Below are positions 1-8,500 of a DNA stretch of 12,841 bases, piece by piece; the stretch's first letter is position 1; the number at the start of each line of letters is the position of its first letter. The translations under genes were made by a program, and so were the position numbers. The notes below the pieces were generated by a model. It ran no database searches and was not told the origin of the DNA. It worked only from the letters and a program-made list of their open reading frames with translations. Source of the stretch: a bacterium TMED6 (GTDB lineage Bacteria > Fidelibacterota > Marinisomatia > SCGC-AAA003-L08 > D37C17); NCBI GenBank assembly GCA_002167465.1, contig NHBL01000029.1:1-12841 (forward strand), read 5' to 3'.

Positions 1-87
1 ATAATGATTAATAACCCAAATACTAATATTATTAATAATGATAATTGGGAGTTGATAAACTTAGGATACAAAGTTATAAAGTTATAG
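1..87 (+). CDS. Possible 3' end of a plus-strand gene (partial, weak)
   Basis: Frame 1 is open from the window edge to a TAG at 85-87, giving 28 codons. The final residues read NWELINLGYKVIKL, which has the mixed aromatic, acidic and hydrophobic make-up of a real protein end, although the part before it is mostly Asn and Ile, as AT-rich non-coding DNA also gives. It would converge on the minus-strand gene ending at 150. By a rough estimate, a 28-codon open frame at this base composition arises by chance in somewhat under one case in ten, so the evidence is weak. No family can be assigned from so short a piece. Confidence 0.3.
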   Translation: MMINNPNTNIINNDNWELINLGYKVIKL

Positions 88-149
88 TTATTCTGATAAT
101 ATATATTATGTATAGTCAGCATATAATCTTTAAATAAATCTTATAGCAA

Positions 150-716
150 TTAGTATGTTTGAGTGATTTTATGAAACTTGCAAAAGGTATTATTTGAAGG
201 GTTGAATAATTGAATAAAACTACCCTCCCCATTTATCTCTTTTAATATATATGTAACATCATTATGTACTAACGAATCATTAATGGACATTAATATAGAT
301 CCAGGTTTAAGATTTTTTTTGATTCTAATTTTGTTGTTGTAAAAATTCAAAATTTTATATTGCTCAGATAAATCATAACAAAAAGTATCTATAATGGTAA
401 CTACTTCATTCGTTAATATAGTATCTTTTGTTAAAATAGAATCTGAAACTATATTTATTTTATCCTTTTGATTAAATAGTTTTGTTAATGAATCAGAAAA
501 ATTTATAACATTATTCTTTACTATGTTATTTTCTTTGTAATCAGTAGATACAGGTGCAGCTGATGAATGTACTCTATCCAAAGAATCTATTTTTTGGGTT
601 ATCATGTCTAATTTTTTATTTAAATCTAAAAACCTCGTATTTTGATGTTCATAAAATAAATAATAAAATAATAGTGTAACTAGTATTCCAAATATGTAAA
701 TAATATTTTTTATCAT
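150..716 (-). CDS. Unrecognised membrane-anchored protein with extracytoplasmic domain
   Basis: This 188-residue protein is not recognised. Residues about 4-22 form one hydrophobic segment that reads as an uncleaved N-terminal anchor. A heptad-like stretch (about 29-48) follows and could be a short coiled coil, then a polar Asn/Ser/Asp/Lys-rich linker (about 50-105). The last 80 residues look like a small folded domain with strand-like stretches and two cysteines (Cys113, Cys179) that could pair outside the cytoplasm. The layout of anchor, linker and small domain resembles bitopic components of envelope machines, but no family motif supports naming one. Its ATG overlaps the TGA of the upstream three-helix protein (ATGA), and there is no Shine-Dalgarno before it, so translation is probably coupled. 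It is the last gene of the leftward string. Confidence 0.75.
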   Translation of the reverse strand: MIKNIIYIFGILVTLLFYYLFYEHQNTRFLDLNKKLDMITQKIDSLDRVHSSAAPVSTDYKENNIVKNNVINFSDSLTKLFNQKDKINIVSDSILTKDTILTNEVVTIIDTFCYDLSEQYKILNFYNNKIRIKKNLKPGSILMSINDSLVHNDVTYILKEINGEGSFIQLFNPSNNTFCKFHKITQTY

Positions 717-1039
717 AAGGCGTTAAAATTTGTTAATAATATGAATGAAACTAATCCAATTATATATATAAGTATAATATTATATTTTTTATTAAGCTGA
801 ATGGTAACATTGTTATTTAATTCTAAAAAACTAAATCTATTAATAATTAATAGTATTAATAACATTGATATCATTTGATAAAGAAAGAATAATGATATGT
901 ATTTTAAGAAAAATACTGCGACTAGGGCATAAGTTCTATTTATTACTAAAGATTGATATATTGATAAATAAGAAATACATGTCATTGAAATAAAAAGAAT
1001 CCAAAAATAGAATCTATTATTATATATAATTTTAATCAT
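713..1039 (-). CDS. Small polytopic membrane protein, unrecognised
   Basis: This 108-residue, very hydrophobic protein has predicted membrane segments at about 11-30, 37-66 (long enough for one kinked or two tight helices) and 86-104, separated by a short polar stretch (NNNVTIQLNKKYN, about 75-87). I recognise no family and see no catalytic motif. The ATG lies 2 bases after the leuS stop, and an AAAGG (1046-1050) sits 6 bases upstream, so expression with leuS is likely. The next gene overlaps it by 4 bases, which suggests that the two membrane proteins are made together and may interact. The link with leuS looks like co-transcription and not shared function. Confidence 0.72.
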   Translation of the reverse strand: MIKIIYNNRFYFWILFISMTCISYLSIYQSLVINRTYALVAVFFLKYISLFFLYQMISMLLILLIINRFSFLELNNNVTIQLNKKYNIILIYIIGLVSFILLTNFNAL

Positions 1040-1041
1040 TA

Positions 1042-3423
1042 TTAACCTTTCACAACAAAATTTACTATTTTTTCAGGAACATAAATTTCTTTTATTAATT
1101 CTTTTTCATCTAAATACTTTTTCACGTTTTCTAACTCTTTACATTTATCTAAAACTGTATCTTTATCCATATTTTTGGAGATTGATAAATTAGCTCTTAC
1201 TTTTCCGTTAACTTGAATTACAATATTCATTTCATCTTTTTGGAGTTTTAAAGGATTATATTTTGGAAAAGGTTGAGCAAAGATAGTTTTTTTATTTCCT
1301 AAAATATTCCATAGCTCTTCTGATAAATGTGGTGCTAAAGGGGCTAACATTAATGTAAGATTATTTTTAAACTCATCAGAAATAGAATCTTTTTTTATTA
1401 CACTATTAACTAACTCCATTAATCTACTAATAGCTGTATTAAATTTCATTTTACAAAGATCTTCAGATACTACTTTTATAGTTTGATGCATTAATTGATC
1501 AATATCTTTATCAATTTTATCTGTACTAGGCAAAGCAACTATCTTCCAAATTTTATTTAAAAATCTATATATTCCTTTAATACCCTTATCATTCCAATCC
1601 CCTCCCTCATCATAAGGACCCATGAACATTAAATAAATTCTAAACGTATCAGAACCGTACTCTTCAATAAATCTATCTGGAGCAACAGTATTACCTTTAG
1701 ATTTGGACATTTTAGCGCCATCTTTTGTTATTGTACCTTGATGATAAAGTTTTTTAAAGGGTTCATCAAAATTTAATATTTTTAAATCTCTGAGAGCTTT
1801 TGTTATAAAACGTGCATATAATAAATGCATTGTTGCATGTTCAGCGCCACCTACATAACAATCTACTGGTAACCAATCTAAACTTTTTTTCGTAAATATT
1901 TCATCATCATTTTTAGAATCAGGATACCTTAAATAATACCAAGATGAACAAACAAATGTATCCATAGTATCTATTTCAGGTTTCCATCCTTTACCAAATA
2001 TATCTTCAGTTCTTTTTAATAGTTCTTTTGACGAACCTAACGGTGAAGTACCTTTGGGTTTGTATTCTACATCATCTGGTAATTTCCATGGAAGATATTT
2101 TTCTGGAACTAAATGTGGATTGCCATCTGGATCGTACACAATAGGAATTGGTGTCCCCCAATATCTTTGCCTAGAAATCAACCAATCTCTTAATCTGAAA
2201 TTAATATGTTTTTTACCAAACCCATTATTTTCAAGCCACTTAATAATTTGTGTTTTAGCATCTTTTGTTTTTAATCCATTGAGAAAATCTGAATTTATAC
2301 AATAACCTTCCTCGTAAATAGGTGTATTTATAGATTCAATATCTTTTGAATGTGAAACAACATATTCAATATTTATATCATATTTCATAGCAAATTCGTT
2401 ATCTCTCTCATCATGTCCTGGAACAGCCATAATTGCTCCTGTACCATAAGATGCTAGCACATAATCTGCAGTCCAAATAGGAATTTTTTTATTATTTACT
2501 GGATTGATTGCGTAAGAACCAGTAAATATACCTGTCTTATCTTTATTTAAATCTAACCTTTGTAATTCATTCTTTGATGCTGAATCTTCTATATATTTAA
2601 TAACTTTTAAATTATTATCAGATAGCTTTTTTGTTAAAGGATGTTCTGGAGATAAAACTAAATATGTAGCTCCAAAAAGCGTGTCAGGTCTTGTTGTGAA
2701 AACTTCAATTTTTTCATCAAAATTAGAAATAGAAAATTTTATTGATGCACCCGTACTTTTTCCAATCCAGTTCTTTTGCATAGACACTGTCTTTTTAGGC
2801 CAATTTAAACCATCAAAATTTAATAACTCTTCTGCATAGTCAGTAATTTTAAAAAACCACTGCTTAAGAGGTTTTTGTATCACTTTTGCTCCAGATCTTT
2901 CAGATGTACCATCAGATAAAACCTGCTCATTTGCAAGCACAGTTTGATCTACAGGGTCCCAATTTACTAATGCTTCTTTTTGGTAGGCTAATTTTGAATC
3001 ATATAATTTAGAAAATATCCACTGATTCCATTTATAATAAGTTTCATCTGAAGTTCTAAGCTCAGCGTCCCAATCAAACATGCCGCCAATAGATTTAAGC
3101 TGTAACTTCATGGTTTTTATATTTTGTTCTGTACTTATTCTTGGGTGTATGCCATGTTTAATTGCATAATTTTCTGCTGGCAATCCAAAGGAGTCGAAAC
3201 CTTGAGGCTGAAACACATTATAACCATTCATTTTCATAAATCTGGCATATGTATCAGTTGGACCATAATTGTACCAGTGACCTACATGTAAATTGCTACC
3301 AGAAGGATAACTGAACATAGTTAAACAATAATACTTCTTTTTAGTATCTAATAAATTTGTAGATGAATTTTCATCCCAAAATTTCTGCCATTTCTGTTCT
3401 ATTTTTTTAAAATTAAATTCCAT
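1042..3423 (-). CDS. leuS: Leucyl-tRNA synthetase
   Basis: This class Ia synthetase (793 residues) charges tRNA-Leu with leucine in the cytoplasm. The HIGH-type motif is HVGH (46-49), inside the typical YPSG...LHVGH block, and KMSKS is at 571-575. Between them is the CP1 editing domain, with the Thr-rich TTRPDTLFGAT (243-253) and GTGAIMAVPGHDERD (327-341), whose Asp341 matches the conserved editing Asp. The anticodon-binding region and a C-terminal domain with IQVNGKVRA (736-744) complete it, so the gene is full length and should proofread. The zinc-module site that carries cysteines in some LeuRS has TSERSGAKV (173-181) instead, a form seen in other bacteria too. The frame stays open 7 codons further upstream, to a TTG. 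I chose the ATG at 3421-3423 because AGGA lies 8 bases before it and the protein then begins in the usual family way. Confidence 0.97.
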   Translation of the reverse strand: MEFNFKKIEQKWQKFWDENSSTNLLDTKKKYYCLTMFSYPSGSNLHVGHWYNYGPTDTYARFMKMNGYNVFQPQGFDSFGLPAENYAIKHGIHPRISTEQNIKTMKLQLKSIGGMFDWDAELRTSDETYYKWNQWIFSKLYDSKLAYQKEALVNWDPVDQTVLANEQVLSDGTSERSGAKVIQKPLKQWFFKITDYAEELLNFDGLNWPKKTVSMQKNWIGKSTGASIKFSISNFDEKIEVFTTRPDTLFGATYLVLSPEHPLTKKLSDNNLKVIKYIEDSASKNELQRLDLNKDKTGIFTGSYAINPVNNKKIPIWTADYVLASYGTGAIMAVPGHDERDNEFAMKYDINIEYVVSHSKDIESINTPIYEEGYCINSDFLNGLKTKDAKTQIIKWLENNGFGKKHINFRLRDWLISRQRYWGTPIPIVYDPDGNPHLVPEKYLPWKLPDDVEYKPKGTSPLGSSKELLKRTEDIFGKGWKPEIDTMDTFVCSSWYYLRYPDSKNDDEIFTKKSLDWLPVDCYVGGAEHATMHLLYARFITKALRDLKILNFDEPFKKLYHQGTITKDGAKMSKSKGNTVAPDRFIEEYGSDTFRIYLMFMGPYDEGGDWNDKGIKGIYRFLNKIWKIVALPSTDKIDKDIDQLMHQTIKVVSEDLCKMKFNTAISRLMELVNSVIKKDSISDEFKNNLTLMLAPLAPHLSEELWNILGNKKTIFAQPFPKYNPLKLQKDEMNIVIQVNGKVRANLSISKNMDKDTVLDKCKELENVKKYLDEKELIKEIYVPEKIVNFVVKG

Positions 3424-3428
3424 AATTA

Positions 3429-3770
3429 TTATCCTGGAGGCCAAACAAGCTGTCTGCCACCTAATAAATGTAAATGAATATGAAAAACAGTCTGTCCTCC
3501 GTGCTCATTACAATTAAAAACTGTTCTATAGCCGGTTTTGTCTATGCTTAATTTTACAGCTAATTTTTTAGCAGTTAAAAACATTTTACCAATAATCTCT
3601 TGGTCATCAATATTTAAGTCATTTAAAGTTTTAATTTCTTTTTTAGGAACAATCAAAATATGTACAGGAGCTTGTGGATTAATGTCATTAAATGCAATAA
3701 TCTCCTTATCTTCATAAACAATATCAGCTGGAATTTGTCTATTTATTATCTTAGTGAATAAACTACTCAC
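3429..3770 (-). CDS. HIT-family (HinT-like) nucleotide hydrolase
   Basis: This 113-residue protein belongs to the histidine triad branch of HINT-type purine nucleoside phosphoramidases, which hydrolyse AMP-linked substrates such as aminoacyl-AMP and AMP-lysine as homodimers. The triad HIHLH is at 97-101, preceded by NEHGGQ (88-93) and followed by LLGGRQ. The family's DINPQAPVH block is at 29-37, and the protein ends in WPPG. The N-terminal SLFTKI lacks the two zinc cysteines (CIFCKI type) of many homologues. E. coli HinT also lacks them, so this is not a defect. The start is GTG (3768-3770), overlapping the queC stop by 8 bases and preceded by AAGGA 8 bases upstream; the next Met is at residue 63, inside the domain. 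Its place before leuS is suggestive, since HinT-type enzymes can hydrolyse synthetase-made aminoacyl-AMP, but that link is inference. Confidence 0.93.
   Translation of the reverse strand: MSSLFTKIINRQIPADIVYEDKEIIAFNDINPQAPVHILIVPKKEIKTLNDLNIDDQEIIGKMFLTAKKLAVKLSIDKTGYRTVFNCNEHGGQTVFHIHLHLLGGRQLVWPPG
3432..3435 (-). promoter_or_regulatory. Ribosome binding site setting the leuS start
   Basis: The minus strand reads AGGA followed by 8 bases and then ATG at 3423-3421. It overlaps the last codons of the HIT gene. This favours that ATG over the upstream in-frame TTG at 3444. Confidence 0.7.
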
Positions 3771-4557
3771 TTATAAAATCCTTCTCTGTTTTAAGGGCAT
3801 TATCAAGCACCCTTTCCCAAGAGTCTTGATATGTGATTGGATCTTTTCTATTCAGACTATTAAATGCTAATATTCTCTCAATATCAGAACCTGTTTTTCC
3901 ACTAGACACACCATTATTATCAGGAGCATATGAAGTAATTGTATTTTTAAATATAGTATCAAAATCTAATTTTAAATTATTAAGTGATTTTTCCGCATCC
4001 ATCAATATCTCTTTTTTATCCATATTAATATAAGGAATATAAAGTTCAATACGGTCTGAATCCCAATTACCAATCTGAAAGGATTCAAATAATTTTTCAA
4101 AAAAATCCAACCGGCAATCTGGATATATCGCATGATCTCCAGTGTGAGCTCCAATAGATACTGATATTTTTTCTTTATAATTTTTAGCTAAAGAAATAGC
4201 ATAACCATAAATTAATGAGAAAAATATTGCATTTCTATTAGGCACAAAAGTGCTCTTCATGGTATCAGATTCATAATGACCTTCTGGTACATTTTGATTT
4301 TGATCTACCAATGATGAATTAAAACTGGATAAAATGTTTGATATATCAAATATTTTATGAGTAATCTGATCTTTAAAGCCATTATTTTGAAGGTATGCTA
4401 TATTCTTTTTAGCAAGCTCTACCTCTACCCCATGTTTCTGACCATATTTAAATGAAATTGCGTAAATGTCATGTTTTTTACTTAAAAGATTAAGCAATAA
4501 TGAGGTTGAGTCCATACCTCCACTAAAAGATATAACTGAACACTTATTTTCTAACAT
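3763..4557 (-). CDS. queC: QueC-type 7-cyano-7-deazaguanine synthase lacking the zinc cysteines
   Basis: This 264-residue protein matches QueC, which uses ATP and ammonia to convert 7-carboxy-7-deazaguanine to preQ0, the queuosine precursor. The PP-loop SFSGGMDST is at 10-18, STFVPNRNA at 102-110 and GDHAIYPDCR at 140-149, all family hallmarks. The C-terminal zinc module is altered. Where the family has Cys in SCY and CGxCxxC, this protein has Ser209, Ser219, Thr222 and Asp225, although the neighbouring residues (TSY, SGKTGSDIER, AF) align well. The only cysteines are Cys6 and Cys148. About 30 residues follow the module, making it longer than the roughly 220-240 residues typical of QueC. The ATG overlaps the gpmA end by 14 bases with no clear Shine-Dalgarno, so translation may be coupled. 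Queuosine synthesis is the likely role given queD nearby; a divergent 7-deazapurine activity cannot be excluded. Confidence 0.87.
   Translation of the reverse strand: MLENKCSVISFSGGMDSTSLLLNLLSKKHDIYAISFKYGQKHGVEVELAKKNIAYLQNNGFKDQITHKIFDISNILSSFNSSLVDQNQNVPEGHYESDTMKSTFVPNRNAIFFSLIYGYAISLAKNYKEKISVSIGAHTGDHAIYPDCRLDFFEKLFESFQIGNWDSDRIELYIPYINMDKKEILMDAEKSLNNLKLDFDTIFKNTITSYAPDNNGVSSGKTGSDIERILAFNSLNRKDPITYQDSWERVLDNALKTEKDFISE
3779..3783 (-). promoter_or_regulatory. Ribosome binding site supporting the GTG start of the HIT gene
   Basis: The minus strand reads AAGGA, 8 bases, then GTG. It lies inside the end of queC. It explains how a GTG that overlaps the preceding stop codon can serve as a start. 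Confidence 0.65.
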
Positions 4558-5206
4558 GATATTTTTCAGGTATATGACTATCGCTATTTTTATCAGAAAC
4601 GTTTTCTATATCTAAGTTAATAACATCACCAGAATCATTAAATTCAAACACCCAAGGCTCGCACCAACCAATTTCAGTTTTTAAGATATCTTCTGTTGAT
4701 ATAGATAGTAAATCCATTACTATGGACCTTATACTATTACCATGAGCAGATATAATAATAGTTTTGTTATTGGATAAAAGAGGAAAAATATTACTTTTAA
4801 AATATGGAACCGTTCTTTCTAGGGTCATTTTTAATGACTCACCATTTGGAGGTGGAATATCATAACTTCTTCTCCATTTTTGAACCATATCTTTACCATA
4901 TTTTTCTGCAGCTTCAAATTTGTTTTGACTGACTAAACTTCCGTAATCTCTTTCATTGAGAGCTTCATTTTTAGTGATACTAATATCGAGATTTAGCTCT
5001 CCCAAAATTAGAGATAACGTTTTTTGAGCTCTTTTTAGATTAGAAGTAAATGCTAAATTAATATTTTTATCATTCAATAAAGAAGCGCAAGCTATAGCTT
5101 CATCTATACCCTTTTGAGTTAAATCAACATCTTTCCAACCTGTAAAACGATTTTCTTCATTATAAATAGACTGTCCATGTCTTACTAAAATTAATTTTCC
5201 ATACAT
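4544..5206 (-). CDS. gpmA: 2,3-bisphosphoglycerate-dependent phosphoglycerate mutase
   Basis: This cytoplasmic glycolytic enzyme (220 residues) interconverts 3- and 2-phosphoglycerate through a phosphohistidine. The phosphatase-fold signature LVRHGQS is at 7-13, with His10 as the phosphorylated residue. The family block NRFTGWKDVDLT is at 19-30. NERDYGSL (84-91) carries the conserved Glu, WRRSYDIPPPNGES (111-124) is a dPGM hallmark, and SAHGNSIR (153-160) holds the second catalytic His155. The length is slightly short compared with the usual 227-250 residues, with the difference at the C-terminus. Translation starts at an ATG 6 bases after the queD stop. AAGGAG (5218-5223) lies inside the end of queD, 11 bases before the start. 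The gene sits between queD and queC and overlaps queC by 14 bases, which looks like operon packing and not a pathway link. Confidence 0.95.
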   Translation of the reverse strand: MYGKLILVRHGQSIYNEENRFTGWKDVDLTQKGIDEAIACASLLNDKNINLAFTSNLKRAQKTLSLILGELNLDISITKNEALNERDYGSLVSQNKFEAAEKYGKDMVQKWRRSYDIPPPNGESLKMTLERTVPYFKSNIFPLLSNNKTIIISAHGNSIRSIVMDLLSISTEDILKTEIGWCEPWVFEFNDSGDVINLDIENVSDKNSDSHIPEKYHVRK

Positions 5207-5212
5207 AATTTT

Positions 5213-5572
5213 TTAATCTCCTTTATAAATACAACCATAGACATCATTCTCAAATACTCTAACTTCACTAAGTATATCTAATTTTTTAATTAAATGAGAC
5301 CATATCCACTTAGATAAATTTTCTGTAGTAGGACTTTCTAGTCCTTTAATTTCATTTAAATATTTATGATCTAGAGATTTATAAATCGTATCATTAAAAA
5401 TTTTATCAATATCATAAAAATCCATAACAAAATCATTTTCATTATTCATATCACCTTCAATTTTTATGGTAACATGAAATGTATGTCCATGTAAATTTGC
5501 GCAAATATGACTGGGATCAATCTTAGTTAATTTACGAGCCGCTTGAAATGTATATTTTCTTACTAATATCAT
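5213..5572 (-). CDS. queD: QueD-type 6-carboxytetrahydropterin synthase with Arg at a zinc-ligand position
   Basis: This 119-residue PTPS/QueD-family protein is expected to convert 7,8-dihydroneopterin triphosphate to 6-carboxy-5,6,7,8-tetrahydropterin, the first dedicated step towards preQ0 and queuosine. It aligns along its whole length with E. coli QueD as I recall it. Catalytic Cys24 lies in SHICANLHGH (21-30), two zinc histidines are His28 and His30, the Asp/His pair is in LDHKYLN (67-73), GLESPTTENL is at 77-86, and the C-terminal Glu108 precedes GCIYKG. The first zinc histidine, normally in FxAAH, is Arg13 here (FQAAR; codon CGT, one base from CAT). The start ATG has AAGAGG 6 bases upstream and follows the metalloprotease stop by 20 bases. 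Either metal binding is altered or this is a variant clade of the family. Confidence 0.9.
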   Translation of the reverse strand: MILVRKYTFQAARKLTKIDPSHICANLHGHTFHVTIKIEGDMNNENDFVMDFYDIDKIFNDTIYKSLDHKYLNEIKGLESPTTENLSKWIWSHLIKKLDILSEVRVFENDVYGCIYKGD

Positions 5573-5592
5573 AATAAACCTCTTTAAATAAA

Positions 5593-8500
5593 TTACTTAA
5601 CTAGCATAATTTTATGCGATTTATATAAACTTATATTTGAAATTTTAACAAAGTAAATTCCGCTTGAATTTTCTGATGCATTCCATGAGAAACTATGTTT
5701 TCCAATATTTTTTCTTCCATTAAATAACTCATCAATAAGGGATCCATTCAAATTGTAAATTGATAAATTAAAAATATCGTTACTTGGTACATTAACATCG
5801 ATATTTACTACAGGATTAAAAGGGTTAGGATAAATTGAAGAAATATTAAATTCATTAGATATTTCTGAAATATTTGACCCTAATGTTGATATTGATTCAT
5901 AATAACCATTTCTTTTATTATTACCCCTATATATTGACCAGTACAGCGTATTGTTTGTATTAGAATCTTTAATATCATACCCATATAGCCCTGAGCTTCC
6001 ACCTACAATAATATCTAAATCATTATCATTATCTATATCTACTATAGAAGGTGTTGAAGTAAATGGAAATTCTATAACTAACGGAAAATTCTCAATAATA
6101 TTACCATTTTCATCAAAAGCATAAAATTTACCTTCTGATTGCCCTACTACTATGTCAGTCAAACCGTCACCGTTAATATCAGAAATAGATGCGCTACCTT
6201 TAATTGGGGCACCTAAATCTTTAGGCCAACCTGGAATATCAAGACCATTAGTATCAACCATGTACAGAAAACCATCTCCTGAACCAAAAACAATAACGGT
6301 TCCATAATCTCTATGTTCAAAGAAAGATGGACTTTCAATATCACCTCCTGTTTCATAAATGAACTGCTGGTTTCCAGTTTGTGGATTAAAGGCATACAAA
6401 TTATCATCTTTTGAACCTGCCACAATTAAGAATTCTTCTTGACTAAATTCAACAATAGCTGGCGCACTTCTTATTTTACCACCAATATTATAGATATCAT
6501 TAAGATTATTTGAATAAGAAATTACTTCTAATGTGTTATCGTCCGTCCCTAAAATGATTTCATCTTCCCCATTATTATTTATATCATGAAGAGCTACACC
6601 TTTTTGTATTTTTTTACCAACTAATATAAAATCACTGGTGTATCTACCACCATTTTCTGATGACCAACTTATTTTGTAAAGTTTTCCTTCTGAATCAAAA
6701 GTTGGAAAATATATATTTAAATCACTATCTATAGCTGGGGCAGCTGTTAAATATTCTTCAGTATCTAAATCATAAATAAGATTCCCTTCATGATCAAATA
6801 TATAAAAAATACCATTTTTAGAAGTAATAGCAATTTCTAAATCACCGTCTCCATCTAAATCATCTATAGCAGGCGCCCCCCAAATTTCGTCCCCCATATC
6901 AAATGAATTGTAAATGGACATATCTTCTTGATTTAAAATCTTAAACATACCCGAATTATCTCCAAATATAATTTCATTATTACCATCTTGGTCTATATCT
7001 ACTATAGCAGGAGCACAAAATACTTGGTCAGCTGTTTCATAGGGAAAACCTTTTTGGTTAATAGAAATATTAAAATCATATAAAACAATATCTGAATATT
7101 CAAAATCACCAAAATTTTCTTGATAAACAGTTGCAGAAACATTCATACCCATAACAAAATCTCCAATTGGAGCATTATCATTAACTACAATATCAAAATT
7201 GATTATAGACGATTCTTGGCCAGCTGGTAATTCTTCAATAAATACCTCATCACTAATAACATTAAAATAATCATTATCTTCTAAATCAGCTGTTAGAGCA
7301 TATGCAAATCCATCCAAAGATGTATTTTCAATAACAAAACTTAATGTTGCCTCTTCACCAGGGTTTAATATGCCGTCGCCATCTGTATCATTAATCATAT
7401 CAGTTAAAGCTGCATTTAAAAATACATTCATATATTTAAATGTGATTGTTTCCCCTGCTGAAGATATATCTTTAATGTATAAACCTCCATTACATCCATC
7501 TGAATCATTACAGGTGTTACCTCCACCTAAATTTCCTGGATACAAAAATGCAGAAGGATTTGTTTGGTCGTTAATTTTAGTTCTTCCAACGTCTGAACTA
7601 AAAATAGCCTGACCTAGATTTCCATTTGTATCAGCATCTCCATTAGGTCTATATATATATACCTCATCGGGCGGTCCTTGTGCATTTCCACTACAACAAG
7701 TATTAATTCTGTATACTAAAAGCCCATTATCATTACCTGGAGTTGTAGATTCATACAATCCTTGTTTATAACGATATTCAACAATAAAATATTGATTATC
7801 AGTATACGGAGATCTAAGCCTATAAGCATAATTTGTTGAATCATGTAATGGATTTAACTCATAAACACCTGGACTCTCGAGTAATGGTATATCGTATAAA
7901 TTTCTTTGACCATCACCATTTGTATCTTGAATCCAACTACCATATTTTGCTTTCATAAAAGCGCCCATATAACCAGGCATATCACCTGAAGCATCCATTA
8001 CATCCCAACCTCCACAAGCTACCGGAGCTCCTGTCTCATTATAATGATATAAATCAGGCGCGCTTAGAGAATGATTAAATTCATGACATAAGGTTCCTAC
8101 TGTAAAATAACCACCTGTTTCCATATTGAAATTATAATCCCATACTTGTTTGCCATGAATAGTTACATATTGTGAATAAAGACTCCATCTATGAGGCCAT
8201 AGTAAATCAGCCCAAGCACCAGGACTTCCATAAACTAAAAAAGTTACATTATCAACTCTCCCATCGTTATCTCCATCTGTGACAAAATCTACAGGTACTT
8301 CATCTTCAATAAATTGAATAGCCTTTCTAAGTAATGTATGTTCTCTATCTGTTCTATCATTCGTATATCCATTTGGATTAGATTGAGCATTATAAGGTTC
8401 ATAATAATTTCTTGGAAAATCATCTTGATATGATATTACACTTTCACCATTAGGTAACGGGTAATGAGTGGTAGGAGCATCTAACATACCGTAAGATACT

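Noticed and set aside
96..109. Perfect 14-base palindrome of A and T between the convergent gene ends, possibly a bidirectional terminator
   Set aside because: It has no G or C, would form a very weak stem and is expected by chance in such AT-rich DNA.
2054..2305. Plus-strand open frame of 83 codons opposite leuS
   Set aside because: It is antisense to a well-conserved synthetase region and has no protein family features. It is a shadow of the real gene.
7370..7612. Plus-strand open frame of 80 codons opposite the M6 protease
   Set aside because: It is a shadow of the protease reading frame with no ribosome site or recognisable domain. The same holds for the open frames at 3833-4033 and 6213-6425.
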